Assembly: GCA_031273835.1 (NCBI GenBank)
Contig: JAISRD010000014.1
Coordinates: 1-17,031 of the forward strand
From: Treponema sp.
GTDB lineage: Bacteria; Spirochaetota; Spirochaetia; Treponematales; Breznakiellaceae
Reading direction: 5' to 3'
DNA: 17,031 bases
The notes under the pieces are model-generated. The model did not search any database. It had not been told where the DNA came from and was given only the letters and a program-made list of their open reading frames with translations. Below are positions 6,833 through 14,400 of this stretch, piece after piece. Made by a program: the position numbers and the translations under genes. Positions within the stretch are counted from its first letter, which is position 1; the number at the start of each line of letters is the position of its first letter.

Positions 6833-8590
6833 CTACAAATATTTTTCGGCCGCCGGGTCCGTTCCCCCGGAACGCTCGTCCACCGCCGCGATAATTTCCT
6901 TCTCAAAGCCGCTGAACCTATCGCTCTTCCATTCCGAACCGTTGTAATCGAGGAATTTCTGGCGGAGCCTGTTAAACCAGTTACGGGCCTCGTTTTTATC
7001 GGCAAAGCTGAATTTACCGGCGATGATCTTAAGGAGTATGGCAAAGGTATACTTTTGCCGTTCGGGGCTTACAGCGGCGTCCACCGCGTCGAAGGAATTC
7101 TGCTGGAAGTACACCGAATCAAGGAGCTCCCCCTTGAGGTAGATCACATAGTCATCGATGCTGGTACCCTCCTCGCCGACAACCTTCATCATTTGTTCCA
7201 CCTCGCTGCCCCGCCTCATAAAGCCGTGGGCGTAGGCCACCTTGCCGGCGGGGATGATCCCCCGGTACTTTGACCAGGAATCCAGGGGGTGAATCGCGGG
7301 AAATTTACGGGCGTCGGAACGTTCCCGGCTTAAGCCGTGGAAGGCCCCCACCACCTTTAAGGTCGCCTGGGTTACGGGTTCCTCAAAGTTACCCCCGGCG
7401 GGGCTGACGGTCCCGCCTATGGTAACCGAACCAACCGAGCCGTCCCGCAGCCTGACCAGCCCGGCCCTTTCGTAGAAACTGGCAATCGTGGATTCAAGGT
7501 AGGCGGGGAAGGCCTCTTCACCGGGTATTTCCTCAAGGCGGCCGGACATTTCACGCATGGCCTGGGCCCAGCGGCTGGTTGAATCCGCCAGGAGCAGAAC
7601 GTTAAGCCCCATCTGCCGGTAGTATTCCGCCAGGGTTACCGCGGTGTATACCGAGGCTTCACGGGCGGCGACGGGCATGGAAGAAGTATTACAGATGATG
7701 ATGGTCCGCTCCATAAGGGAACGCCCCGTTTTGGGGTCCAGCAATTCGGGGAATTCCTTGAGGGTTTCCACAACCTCCCCGGCCCGTTCGCCGCAGGCGG
7801 CGAGGATCACAATATCCACGTCGGCGTGGCGGCTGGTAATCTGCTGGAGTACGGTCTTTCCAGCGCCGAAGGGTCCGGGTATGCAGTAGGTTCCTCCCCG
7901 GGCGACGGGAAAAAAGGTATCGATAAGGCGCACCCTGGTTACCATGGGTTCTTCCGGTTTAAGCCTCTCCTCAAAACAGTCCACCGGCCTCTTTACCGGC
8001 CAGCGGAAGCTCATTTTAACGGGAAGGACATTGCCCTTTTCATCCTTGAGTTCGGCGATTGTTTCCCGGATTTTGTAGGAACCGGCGGGTTTAATAGAAG
8101 AAACGGTATAGGAACCGTAGAGGCCGAAGGGTACCATGATGCGGTGTACAAAGGCCCCTTCGGGAACCGTTCCCAGCGTATCGGCCCGTTCAACCCTGTC
8201 CCCCGCCTTAACCTGGGGGGTAAATTCCCATTCCTTATCCGCCGCAAGCGGGTCCAGGTAGACCCCCCGTTCAAGGAAGCTGCCGGTTTTTTCGGCAAGC
8301 TGGGGCAGGGGATTTTGAAGGCCGTCGAAAACCTGGCCCAGAAGACCCGGCCCCACTTCTACCGTCAGGAGATCCCCGGTATATTCAACCTCGTCCCCCA
8401 CGGAAATACCCTTGGTCATCTCAAATACCTGAAGCTGGGAGATATTCCCCCGGATACGGATAACCTCGCTCTTGAGCTGTTTACCGCCGGCCCTTACATA
8501 GCCCACTTCGTTCATTGAAACGGCGCCGTCAAAACGCACGCTGACCATGTTTCCGTTGACGCCTGTTACAGTTCCTTTTGTTCCGATCAT
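6833..8590 (-). CDS. atpA: V-type ATPase catalytic subunit A
   Basis: Subunit A hydrolyses or makes ATP in the cytosolic head. The 585-aa protein has the N-terminal barrel (about 1-75), the A-specific bulge region (about 110-200) and an intact Walker A GPFGAGKTV (239-247, Lys245 and Thr246). The catalytic glutamate lies in GERAGE (Glu268). The Walker B/switch stretch is LLLADSTSRWAQAMREMS, and a helical C-terminal domain follows. CGERAGEVVETL differs from the CGERGNEMT form common in archaeal, Thermus and Enterococcus enzymes. I believe the former is typical of the spirochaete/chlamydia branch, but this is from memory. The ATG overlaps the DUF2764 stop by four bases (ATGA), with GGGAG seven bases upstream. 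Whether the enzyme mainly makes or uses ATP cannot be read from the sequence. Confidence 0.97.
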   Translation of the reverse strand: MIGTKGTVTGVNGNMVSVRFDGAVSMNEVGYVRAGGKQLKSEVIRIRGNISQLQVFEMTKGISVGDEVEYTGDLLTVEVGPGLLGQVFDGLQNPLPQLAEKTGSFLERGVYLDPLAADKEWEFTPQVKAGDRVERADTLGTVPEGAFVHRIMVPFGLYGSYTVSSIKPAGSYKIRETIAELKDEKGNVLPVKMSFRWPVKRPVDCFEERLKPEEPMVTRVRLIDTFFPVARGGTYCIPGPFGAGKTVLQQITSRHADVDIVILAACGERAGEVVETLKEFPELLDPKTGRSLMERTIIICNTSSMPVAAREASVYTAVTLAEYYRQMGLNVLLLADSTSRWAQAMREMSGRLEEIPGEEAFPAYLESTIASFYERAGLVRLRDGSVGSVTIGGTVSPAGGNFEEPVTQATLKVVGAFHGLSRERSDARKFPAIHPLDSWSKYRGIIPAGKVAYAHGFMRRGSEVEQMMKVVGEEGTSIDDYVIYLKGELLDSVYFQQNSFDAVDAAVSPERQKYTFAILLKIIAGKFSFADKNEARNWFNRLRQKFLDYNGSEWKSDRFSGFEKEIIAAVDERSGGTDPAAEKYL

Positions 8591-9180
8591 TTCGGTACTC
8601 CCGATTCAGCGCTCCCCGCATTTTCCATGATGGAAGCGTAAAGTGTTTTATATTCCATAAAGCCTTCCTCCGGTTTAAATGAACTCCGCCGTTCCATGAG
8701 GATGAGCTTTAAGAGGTATGCAAAGACATAATCCGGCCCGAAGTCATTGCCGGCCCTGAAACGTTCTATGGCGTCCCAGCGGGCCCTGTCCAGGGTGATC
8801 TCCGCCTCCAGCGGTGAATCCATGGAGGAAGCGGATTTTGCCGCCTGCGCCGCGTCGGCGGGATATTCCGGGGCTTCGGCGGCGCCTTCCCGTTTCAGCC
8901 GCTGGGATCGGAAACGGACCAGATTAAGCCGCAGGACCCGTTCCCATTCACGCCAGTTTTTTATAAAAGCCGAGGAAAGTTCCGCAGCCTCGCCGGGCAT
9001 TGGCTTAAGCGGAGAAGGAAGCTCCGGGGGAATGTCAAAACTACAGCGGTCAAGCTGGGCCTTATCCGCCGGATCAAGAAAATTAAGGCACTGTTCCCTG
9101 AAAGCGGCGGAACTTAAGGGAGGCTGCTGGCCGTAAACGAGGTAGGGAAGCTGGGATACAAAGTAGTAATAGGAACCCAC
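8587..9180 (-). CDS. DUF2764-type V-ATPase operon protein, candidate subunit C(d) counterpart
   Basis: The 197-aa protein sits between atpE and atpA, the fixed position of the DUF2764 family in spirochaetal, chlamydial and some Bacteroidetes V-ATPase operons; I assign it by position and by its YYYFVSQLP start. It is soluble, without a signal peptide or membrane helix. A helix-rich part around residues 73-97 contains ERVLRLNLVRFRSQRL, and residues 100-122 are an Ala/Ser-rich linker. The C-terminal part has a helix with DYVFAYLLKLILMERR (150-165). These Asn-x-x-x-x-Arg and aromatic/charged helix patterns are reminiscent of V-type subunit C(d), but that is inference. The start is GTG, one base after the atpE stop, with GAGGGG just upstream. 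An ATG at 9182 is out of frame and is not the start. Confidence 0.85.
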   Translation of the reverse strand: MGSYYYFVSQLPYLVYGQQPPLSSAAFREQCLNFLDPADKAQLDRCSFDIPPELPSPLKPMPGEAAELSSAFIKNWREWERVLRLNLVRFRSQRLKREGAAEAPEYPADAAQAAKSASSMDSPLEAEITLDRARWDAIERFRAGNDFGPDYVFAYLLKLILMERRSSFKPEEGFMEYKTLYASIMENAGSAESGVPK

Positions 9181-9190
9181 ATTACCCCTC
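9178..9190 (-). promoter_or_regulatory. Coupled stop/start junction atpE to DUF2764 gene
   Basis: The minus strand reads GAGGGG-TAA-T-GTG. The ribosome binding site overlaps the last atpE codons, TAA ends atpE and GTG opens the next gene. TAATG also creates an ATG two bases earlier in another frame, which leads only to an unrelated reading. Conserved N-terminal residues decide for GTG. Confidence 0.6.
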
Positions 9191-9793
9191 TTTTACAGCG
9201 CTTTTTAAGGTTGCCGCAAGACGGGGATTTAAGTAGGCGGAAAAAAGCTCCGCCACCGATTCGGCGGAAAAATCATAATAGGCCGAACCGTCCCTGTTGG
9301 AGATCCTAAAACCCGCTTCAAGATTCCGGTCGGCCCTCAATTCCAGACCCTTTTTTAGTTCCTGGGCAAGTTTTTCCCTGAAGAAGGCTTCGGTTTTTTT
9401 AAGAACCCCCTCGGGAAGTATCACCGCAAGATCTTCCCCCTTATCCGCCCAGCCCTTGATAAGATCGGGAAGCGCCGCCTTGAGGGTATTTTCGTCGAAG
9501 GCCGCGGCGGTTTCCCGGGCCGTTATGGCGTCAAGCAGGTTCTGAATTTCCGACTTAAACCCCAGGACGGTATTCCGCGAAGCCTGGCCCACCGCGGCAA
9601 TGCCGGCCTTTTCGGTACGCTCCGCGTCGGATTTTGCCTTGGCGATAAGCTCCCCGGCCTCCTTTCTGGCCGCTTCCACAATACGCCCGGCTTCGGCCTC
9701 GGCCTCCTGTTTAAGCCGGGAAGCTTCGGTTGACGCCGCCTCTATACCGTCTTTTTTTATTTTTTCGATAAGTTCATGAAGTTGGATGTCCAT
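9182..9793 (-). CDS. atpE: V-type ATPase subunit E (peripheral stalk)
   Basis: Subunit E forms the peripheral stalk that stops the head from rotating with the shaft. The 203-aa protein starts with a long Ala/Glu/Lys-rich coiled coil (about residues 1-90). A globular C-terminal domain ending in GFRISNRDGSAYYDFSAE...LNPRLAATL follows, as in bacterial and archaeal E subunits. The length is typical. The ATG at 9793 has AGAGGA a few bases upstream. It follows the 121-aa gene after 12 bp and precedes the DUF2764 gene with a single-base gap. In other V-ATPases E pairs with a small coiled-coil G/H subunit, and no clear homologue is found here. Confidence 0.93.
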   Translation of the reverse strand: MDIQLHELIEKIKKDGIEAASTEASRLKQEAEAEAGRIVEAARKEAGELIAKAKSDAERTEKAGIAAVGQASRNTVLGFKSEIQNLLDAITARETAAAFDENTLKAALPDLIKGWADKGEDLAVILPEGVLKKTEAFFREKLAQELKKGLELRADRNLEAGFRISNRDGSAYYDFSAESVAELFSAYLNPRLAATLKSAVKEG

Positions 9794-9805
9794 ATATTCC
9801 TCTTT

Positions 9806-10171
9806 TCAACTTATGGTTTGGCCTGTAAAAAACCGCAGGGATTTTTCAAGCTTCCTGTTAATGATCCCGTAAACCGCTTCGGGATCTTCATATTCCCTGG
9901 ACTTTTGTTTGACCGCTTCTTTAACAAGAAGGACAACATCTTCGGCGGTCTTTCCCTCCGGGGAAATTGAATCCAGAAAGCACAGGAATTTTTTGAGGCC
10001 CGCCGTTTCCTGGGCAAGAAAAGCTCCGTTTTCGCTGTAAACATAGTTTGTTATTTCCCCGCCCTTAAATTTCCGATCATAGGATTGGACAAGGTACTGA
10101 ATGCTGCCCAAATTATCCTCGATTTCTTCCTTTAACAAGGCAAGAAACCGCTTTGTCCTGTCATCAGACAT
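9806..10171 (-). CDS. Unrecognised 121-aa helical protein at the head of the V-ATPase operon
   Basis: I do not recognise a named family. The protein is small, charged, cytosolic (no signal or membrane segment) and mostly helical. One helix spans about residues 4-36 (RTKRFLALLKEEIEDNLGSI...), a second about 52-68, and a third region rich in Lys/Glu lies at about 74-115. A Gly-containing turn with ITNYVYSENGAF lies between the first two. It has a very strong ribosome binding site, GGGAGG six bases before the ATG, and lies only 12 bp before atpE, so it is almost certainly cotranscribed with the ATPase. Position suggests a stalk partner of E or an assembly factor; this is inference from context. 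It lacks the long continuous heptad pattern of classical G/H subunits. Confidence 0.8.
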   Translation of the reverse strand: MSDDRTKRFLALLKEEIEDNLGSIQYLVQSYDRKFKGGEITNYVYSENGAFLAQETAGLKKFLCFLDSISPEGKTAEDVVLLVKEAVKQKSREYEDPEAVYGIINRKLEKSLRFFTGQTIS

Positions 10172-10177
10172 TTTTAA

Positions 10178-10183
10178 CCTCCC
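10178..10183 (-). promoter_or_regulatory. Strong ribosome binding site of the first ATPase-operon gene
   Basis: GGGAGG on the minus strand stands six bases before the ATG at 10171. It is one of the best sites in the window and supports the 121-aa frame as a real gene. Confidence 0.7.
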
Positions 10184-10219
10184 TGTAAGTCTAATCTAAA
10201 AGAGAGTACCGCGCAAGCC

Positions 10220-11284
10220 TTAATATAGCCCGGTAAAAGAAAAAACCGCTTTTTCACAGTAATCCCGGTCCGGTCCGTAAATGGAAGAGGGAAAAGCCCC
10301 CTGGTTGGGACTGTCGGGAAAATGCTGGGTCTCCAGACAGAAGCCGTCGTTCTTACGGTACACCGATCCGGGCTTTCCCAAAACGCCGTCCAGAAAATTC
10401 CCCGTATAGAACTGAAGACCCGGCTGGGTGGCGGCAAGTTTCAGGCCCCGGCCGGAGGCGGGGTCCCGCACCTCGGCGCAGGGCCGCAGTTCCCCGGCGC
10501 TTCCGTCGATGACAAAACAATGGTCGTAACCCGTCCCCGTCCTCCCCGCGTCTCCCCCGCAGACCGCGGCAAAATCCTGTTTTACCGGCTTAAAACCGGT
10601 AAAATCAAAGGGAGTCCCCGCCGTGGGGAGCAGTTTTCCCGTGGGGATCAGATCCGGTTTCGATTCCACATAGGAAGATGCGTAGAGTTTTACTTCGTGG
10701 GAAAGAATGTCCCCCGAACCCTCCCCGGCCAGGTTAAAATACACATGGTTGGTTAAATTGACCGGACAGGGGGCGTCTACCCAGGCCTGATAGAGGGCGC
10801 TTATTTCGTTGGAATCGTTGATCCCGTAGGTAACCGCGGCCCGGAGCTTCCCCGGAAAACCCTCTTCCCCCCGGGGACTTAAGCGTTCAAAGCGGACAAA
10901 AACCCCCTCCGCTCCGGTATAGGGATAGGCCTTCCAGAGCCGTTTGTCGAAGCCCCGCCTGCCGCCGTGCAGGGTATGGCCCCCGTCGTTTTTACAAAGG
11001 GAATAACCTTTGCCCCCCAGGGTAAAGGCCCCTCCCCCTATGCGGTTGGCGAAGCGGCCTATGGTGGCGCCGAAATAGGCGGGACAGTGAAAATAACCCT
11101 CCAGGGAAGAAAAGCCCAGCACAATATCATCCCTGGTCCCCCCCGATTTGGAGGGAACCGTAAGGGAGGTCCACGTGGCCCCGAAGGTCGAAATGGAAAG
11201 GCTCAGGTCCCCCGCTTCCAGGGTATAGAGGTGAACCTTGTTGCCGTCCGAAAGAAGCCCAAAGGTTTTCTTGCTTATCTTCAT
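10220..11284 (-). CDS. galM: Aldose 1-epimerase (galactose mutarotase)
   Basis: GalM interconverts alpha and beta anomers of glucose, galactose and related sugars, feeding the Leloir pathway and sugar uptake. The 354-aa product shows the full family signature: GRFANRI (76-82), TLHGG with His106, LTNHVYFNL with the catalytic acid His180, GYDHCF with Asp254, and FCLETQHFPD with the catalytic base Glu318. The length is typical and there is no signal peptide, so it is cytosolic. The start at 11284 gives MKISKKTFG, but no clear ribosome binding site precedes it; a TACACT lies six bases upstream. It is 177 bp after the macroglobulin gene and 48 bp before the ATPase operon. No galK, galT or transporter gene is adjacent. 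Confidence 0.96.
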   Translation of the reverse strand: MKISKKTFGLLSDGNKVHLYTLEAGDLSLSISTFGATWTSLTVPSKSGGTRDDIVLGFSSLEGYFHCPAYFGATIGRFANRIGGGAFTLGGKGYSLCKNDGGHTLHGGRRGFDKRLWKAYPYTGAEGVFVRFERLSPRGEEGFPGKLRAAVTYGINDSNEISALYQAWVDAPCPVNLTNHVYFNLAGEGSGDILSHEVKLYASSYVESKPDLIPTGKLLPTAGTPFDFTGFKPVKQDFAAVCGGDAGRTGTGYDHCFVIDGSAGELRPCAEVRDPASGRGLKLAATQPGLQFYTGNFLDGVLGKPGSVYRKNDGFCLETQHFPDSPNQGAFPSSIYGPDRDYCEKAVFSFTGLY

Positions 11285-11461
11285 GGGAACAGTGTACTAC
11301 GGAACGCGCTGAAATAAAAGGCATCACGCAAGCCGAGGCTCATGTATCTGTTTCAGACAAAACTTCCCCGGCTGGTCTATTACCGCATGGTCAACGGAAA
11401 CATCCCCGATGTATCCTCTATGTCCTTATGTATGAAGGAATTACCTGTTTTCCATCCGTGG
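11285..11461. other. Longest intergenic gap (177 bp), no clear signals
   Basis: This gap separates the macroglobulin gene from galM. No hairpin with a T tract is seen on the minus strand, so no simple terminator for the macroglobulin gene can be named. The minus strand contains TTGACC at 11394-11389, close to a -35 box, but no acceptable -10 box lies 16-18 bases further on. TACACT at 11296-11291 is a weak -10 candidate next to the galM start. No small gene is supported. Confidence 0.5.
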
Positions 11462-14400
11462 TTAATCCGGGCCGGGGACCCCCGGAATGACCGCCCGTAT
11501 CGATTCATCGTACATCGCGTAGGCCTGTATGGAGGGCCTTAAGTAGCTTCCCCCGTAGGTTTTGTTCACCCGCAGAACCACCGAGAGCGACGCGCCCCGG
11601 TTAAGATCAAAATAGGTCATCACCCTGTCGTCCCTTAGGTCCTGGTACTTAAAGGCGGAACTCCCGCCCTCCTCCGGGCCGGGGCGCTGGTTGATAAGCT
11701 CCCAGGACGCCGGAAGGGCGTGTACCAGGGCCACTTCCCTTAGGTCCGTAAGGGAAGTGTTGCGGACGGCGACGCGGATCTCCATATCCTCCCCCTGTTT
11801 GACGGAACCGGGGTCAACCGCCTCCCCCCGCTCGTTCCGGTATTCAACGGTCAGGGCCAGCCCCCGGGAAAGGGGCGGTTCCTTTCCCTCTTCGGGAAGG
11901 CCCCGCAGGGCAATGCGGGCATAGAGGGGAAGAGAAGAACTGTTGCGTACCGAGAAGGATGAAGAAGTTCCCCGGGGGCTGCCCAATTCGGCCTGGGCCA
12001 GCTGGGTGGAGAAGCTGAGGGATCTGGTTTCCCCCCCGAAGCTGAGCTCGGCGGACATTTGCGCCGCGGTCCCGCCGGGGGCCCCCCTCATATAGGGGAT
12101 CACCGCCATAAGGGCGTAGGCCGTCTCCTGGGTGGAAAGCCACGCTTCCCCCGCGAGGACCCGGGCGGTCTCCTCGAACAGGGCCTTGGCCCGGCCGGTA
12201 TCCCCCAGGAGCACCAGGGTTTCAAGGATGATCGCCTTATCCCGCAGGGCGGAGCCGAAGGTTCCCGAAAGTTCCCGGTACTGTTCCTGGACCGGGCGGG
12301 TATCCAGGGAATTGACGAGATTCCGGGCGGTGTCCCGCTGTCCCGCGTACCAGTAGGCCGCGGCGAGCCTCCAGAGGGCATCCGGCTTTGTGTCCTTCCG
12401 TTCCCGGAGCCTGTTCATCGAACCCAGATCGGCCTCCCCCGCCAGGGCAAGGGTATAGAGCCGGTAGGCCTGCTCCGCCTGATTTTCCCCGGAGGAGGAG
12501 GACCAGGCGGCGGTACGGTTCTTCTGGAAGGCGGTAAATTTATTCAGCATATCCTGGGGCACCGCGTAGCCCGCCCGCTTCGCCTCGATAAGGAAGTGCC
12601 CCGCGTAGCTGCTGCTCCAGTCATGGGCGGATTCGCCGCCGGGCCAATAGGAAAAGCCCCCGCCGGAGATCTGGAATTGGGCAAGCCGGTCCACAGCGGC
12701 GGCTATATTGGTCCGTATGCCCGCAAGCTGTTTCGCATCCAGCGCTAAAACCTTGTCCAGGTAGAGCTGGGGGAAGGCGGCGCTGGTGGTCTGTTCCAGA
12801 CAGCCGTGGGGATAGGAGATAAGGTAGTGAAGCCGCCCCTCGAGGTTTAAGGGGGGGAGCCGGGAAAATTCCGCCGAGGCCGCGTTGGTCCCCTCCCGGC
12901 CCGGAAAAGCGATGGTCCCGTTCCAGGCTTCGCCGGGTGAAAGGAGCTTTACCTGGGAAACCGTTACCGGCAGGGCCGTGGTCCGCAGGGAAAGATCCGT
13001 TATCTCCCGGGCGGTTTTTATCCCCGGAGAGGAGGCGGTAACGGTGATCCGCAGGGCGCCGGGAAGATTCGGGGCTTTTATCCTGAACCGGGCCGTTTTT
13101 TCGCCGCTTCCGTTAAAGGAAAGGGTCTGCCTGCCGGGGCCGGAAAGGACCGCCCCGGCGGCGGAAAGGGTCAGTTCCACGGTACGGTTCCCTTCTTTAT
13201 AGAGAGCCGCCGTTACGGGAATCTCCGCCTCGTCCCCCGGAGAAAGCATACGGGGTACGGCGGCGAACACCATAAGATCGGAGGAAACGATTACGGATTT
13301 TTCCGCGGTCCCGTAAGCCCTGGCCGGGACGCCCTGGTTTCCACTTGTGGAACCCTTATATTCCCCCGAGGAAGAGGCGGCCAGCACCATGATACGCAGG
13401 GAGCCGATATAGGGCGGCAGGGTAAAGGTTTCGGTCTTTGTTTCCCCCCGGGCGATTTCATAGGGGCCGAAGAAACGGACCACCGGCTTGAAGCGCCTGG
13501 TTTCCTTATCCGAATCAAGGGTCCCGTCGTCGCTTCCCCCTATGGCCAGGAGGGTTTCAAGCTGCCCCGAATAGGCCCCCATAAAATCGGCAAAGATATC
13601 CCAGGATTTAAGGAACGACGCCTCCCTGGAATAGAAGGTATTCCGGGGATTGGGAAGGGAAAACCTCGTGAGACCCAGAAGCCCCTCGTCCACCACCGCC
13701 ACCGTATAGGCCATGGGCCTCCCCGAAGCCTCGTTAACGGAAAAAGAAACCTGGGTCTCGGGCTCCCAATTACCCTTGACGGCGATGCGGGGACTCAACT
13801 GAGTACGGGGGTCCTCCACCATGACCGGGGTGATGCCGTAGAGCCGCAGGGGCAGATCGTTTTTGGTCTGGAGGTGGGGCTGAAGCAGCGTAACATGGAC
13901 GTATACATTGGGGACCATGGAAGGATCGGCGGTAAATTCATAGCGGGTAAGCGTATCGGTACAGCTTATCCATTCCTTCCTGAGGACGCCGCCGCTCTTT
14001 TCAATGACCACCAGGGCGGCGGCGGCGCTGTTTGAGGGGAAGCTCACCGCCGCCTTCTCCCCGGCGGCGTACCCGATCTTTTCCGGGGTCAGGACCAGCA
14101 TGGCCGCCGCTCCCTGGCCTTCGGTGGAACGGCCCGCCCAGCCGGGCCAGTCGATGTAGAGTTCCGAGGCCGCGGCGTGTCCTCCCTGGGGGTCCCGGAC
14201 CACCGCCATATAACGGCCCCATTCAGGATACTTAACCTGAAAGTTCCAGACGGCCCGGCCGTTATCGGCGCTTACCTTCCCCTCGGCGACGGGTTTCCGT
14301 GAAAGGGCCGAGGCAAATTCAGCCGCCTCCTCCCCGCCCTTTTCCCACCACCATCTCCACTGGAGTTTATACAGGGCGCATTCAAGTTCGGTCCTGCCGC

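Noticed and set aside
10188..10216. TTGCGC - 17 bp - TAGACT as a promoter for the ATPase operon
   Set aside because: Both boxes are weak, and the predicted transcript start would fall inside the ribosome binding site of the first gene.
11389..11394. TTGACC (-35-like, minus strand) upstream of galM
   Set aside because: The bases 16-18 positions further on are GC-rich (CCGGGG) and give no -10 box.
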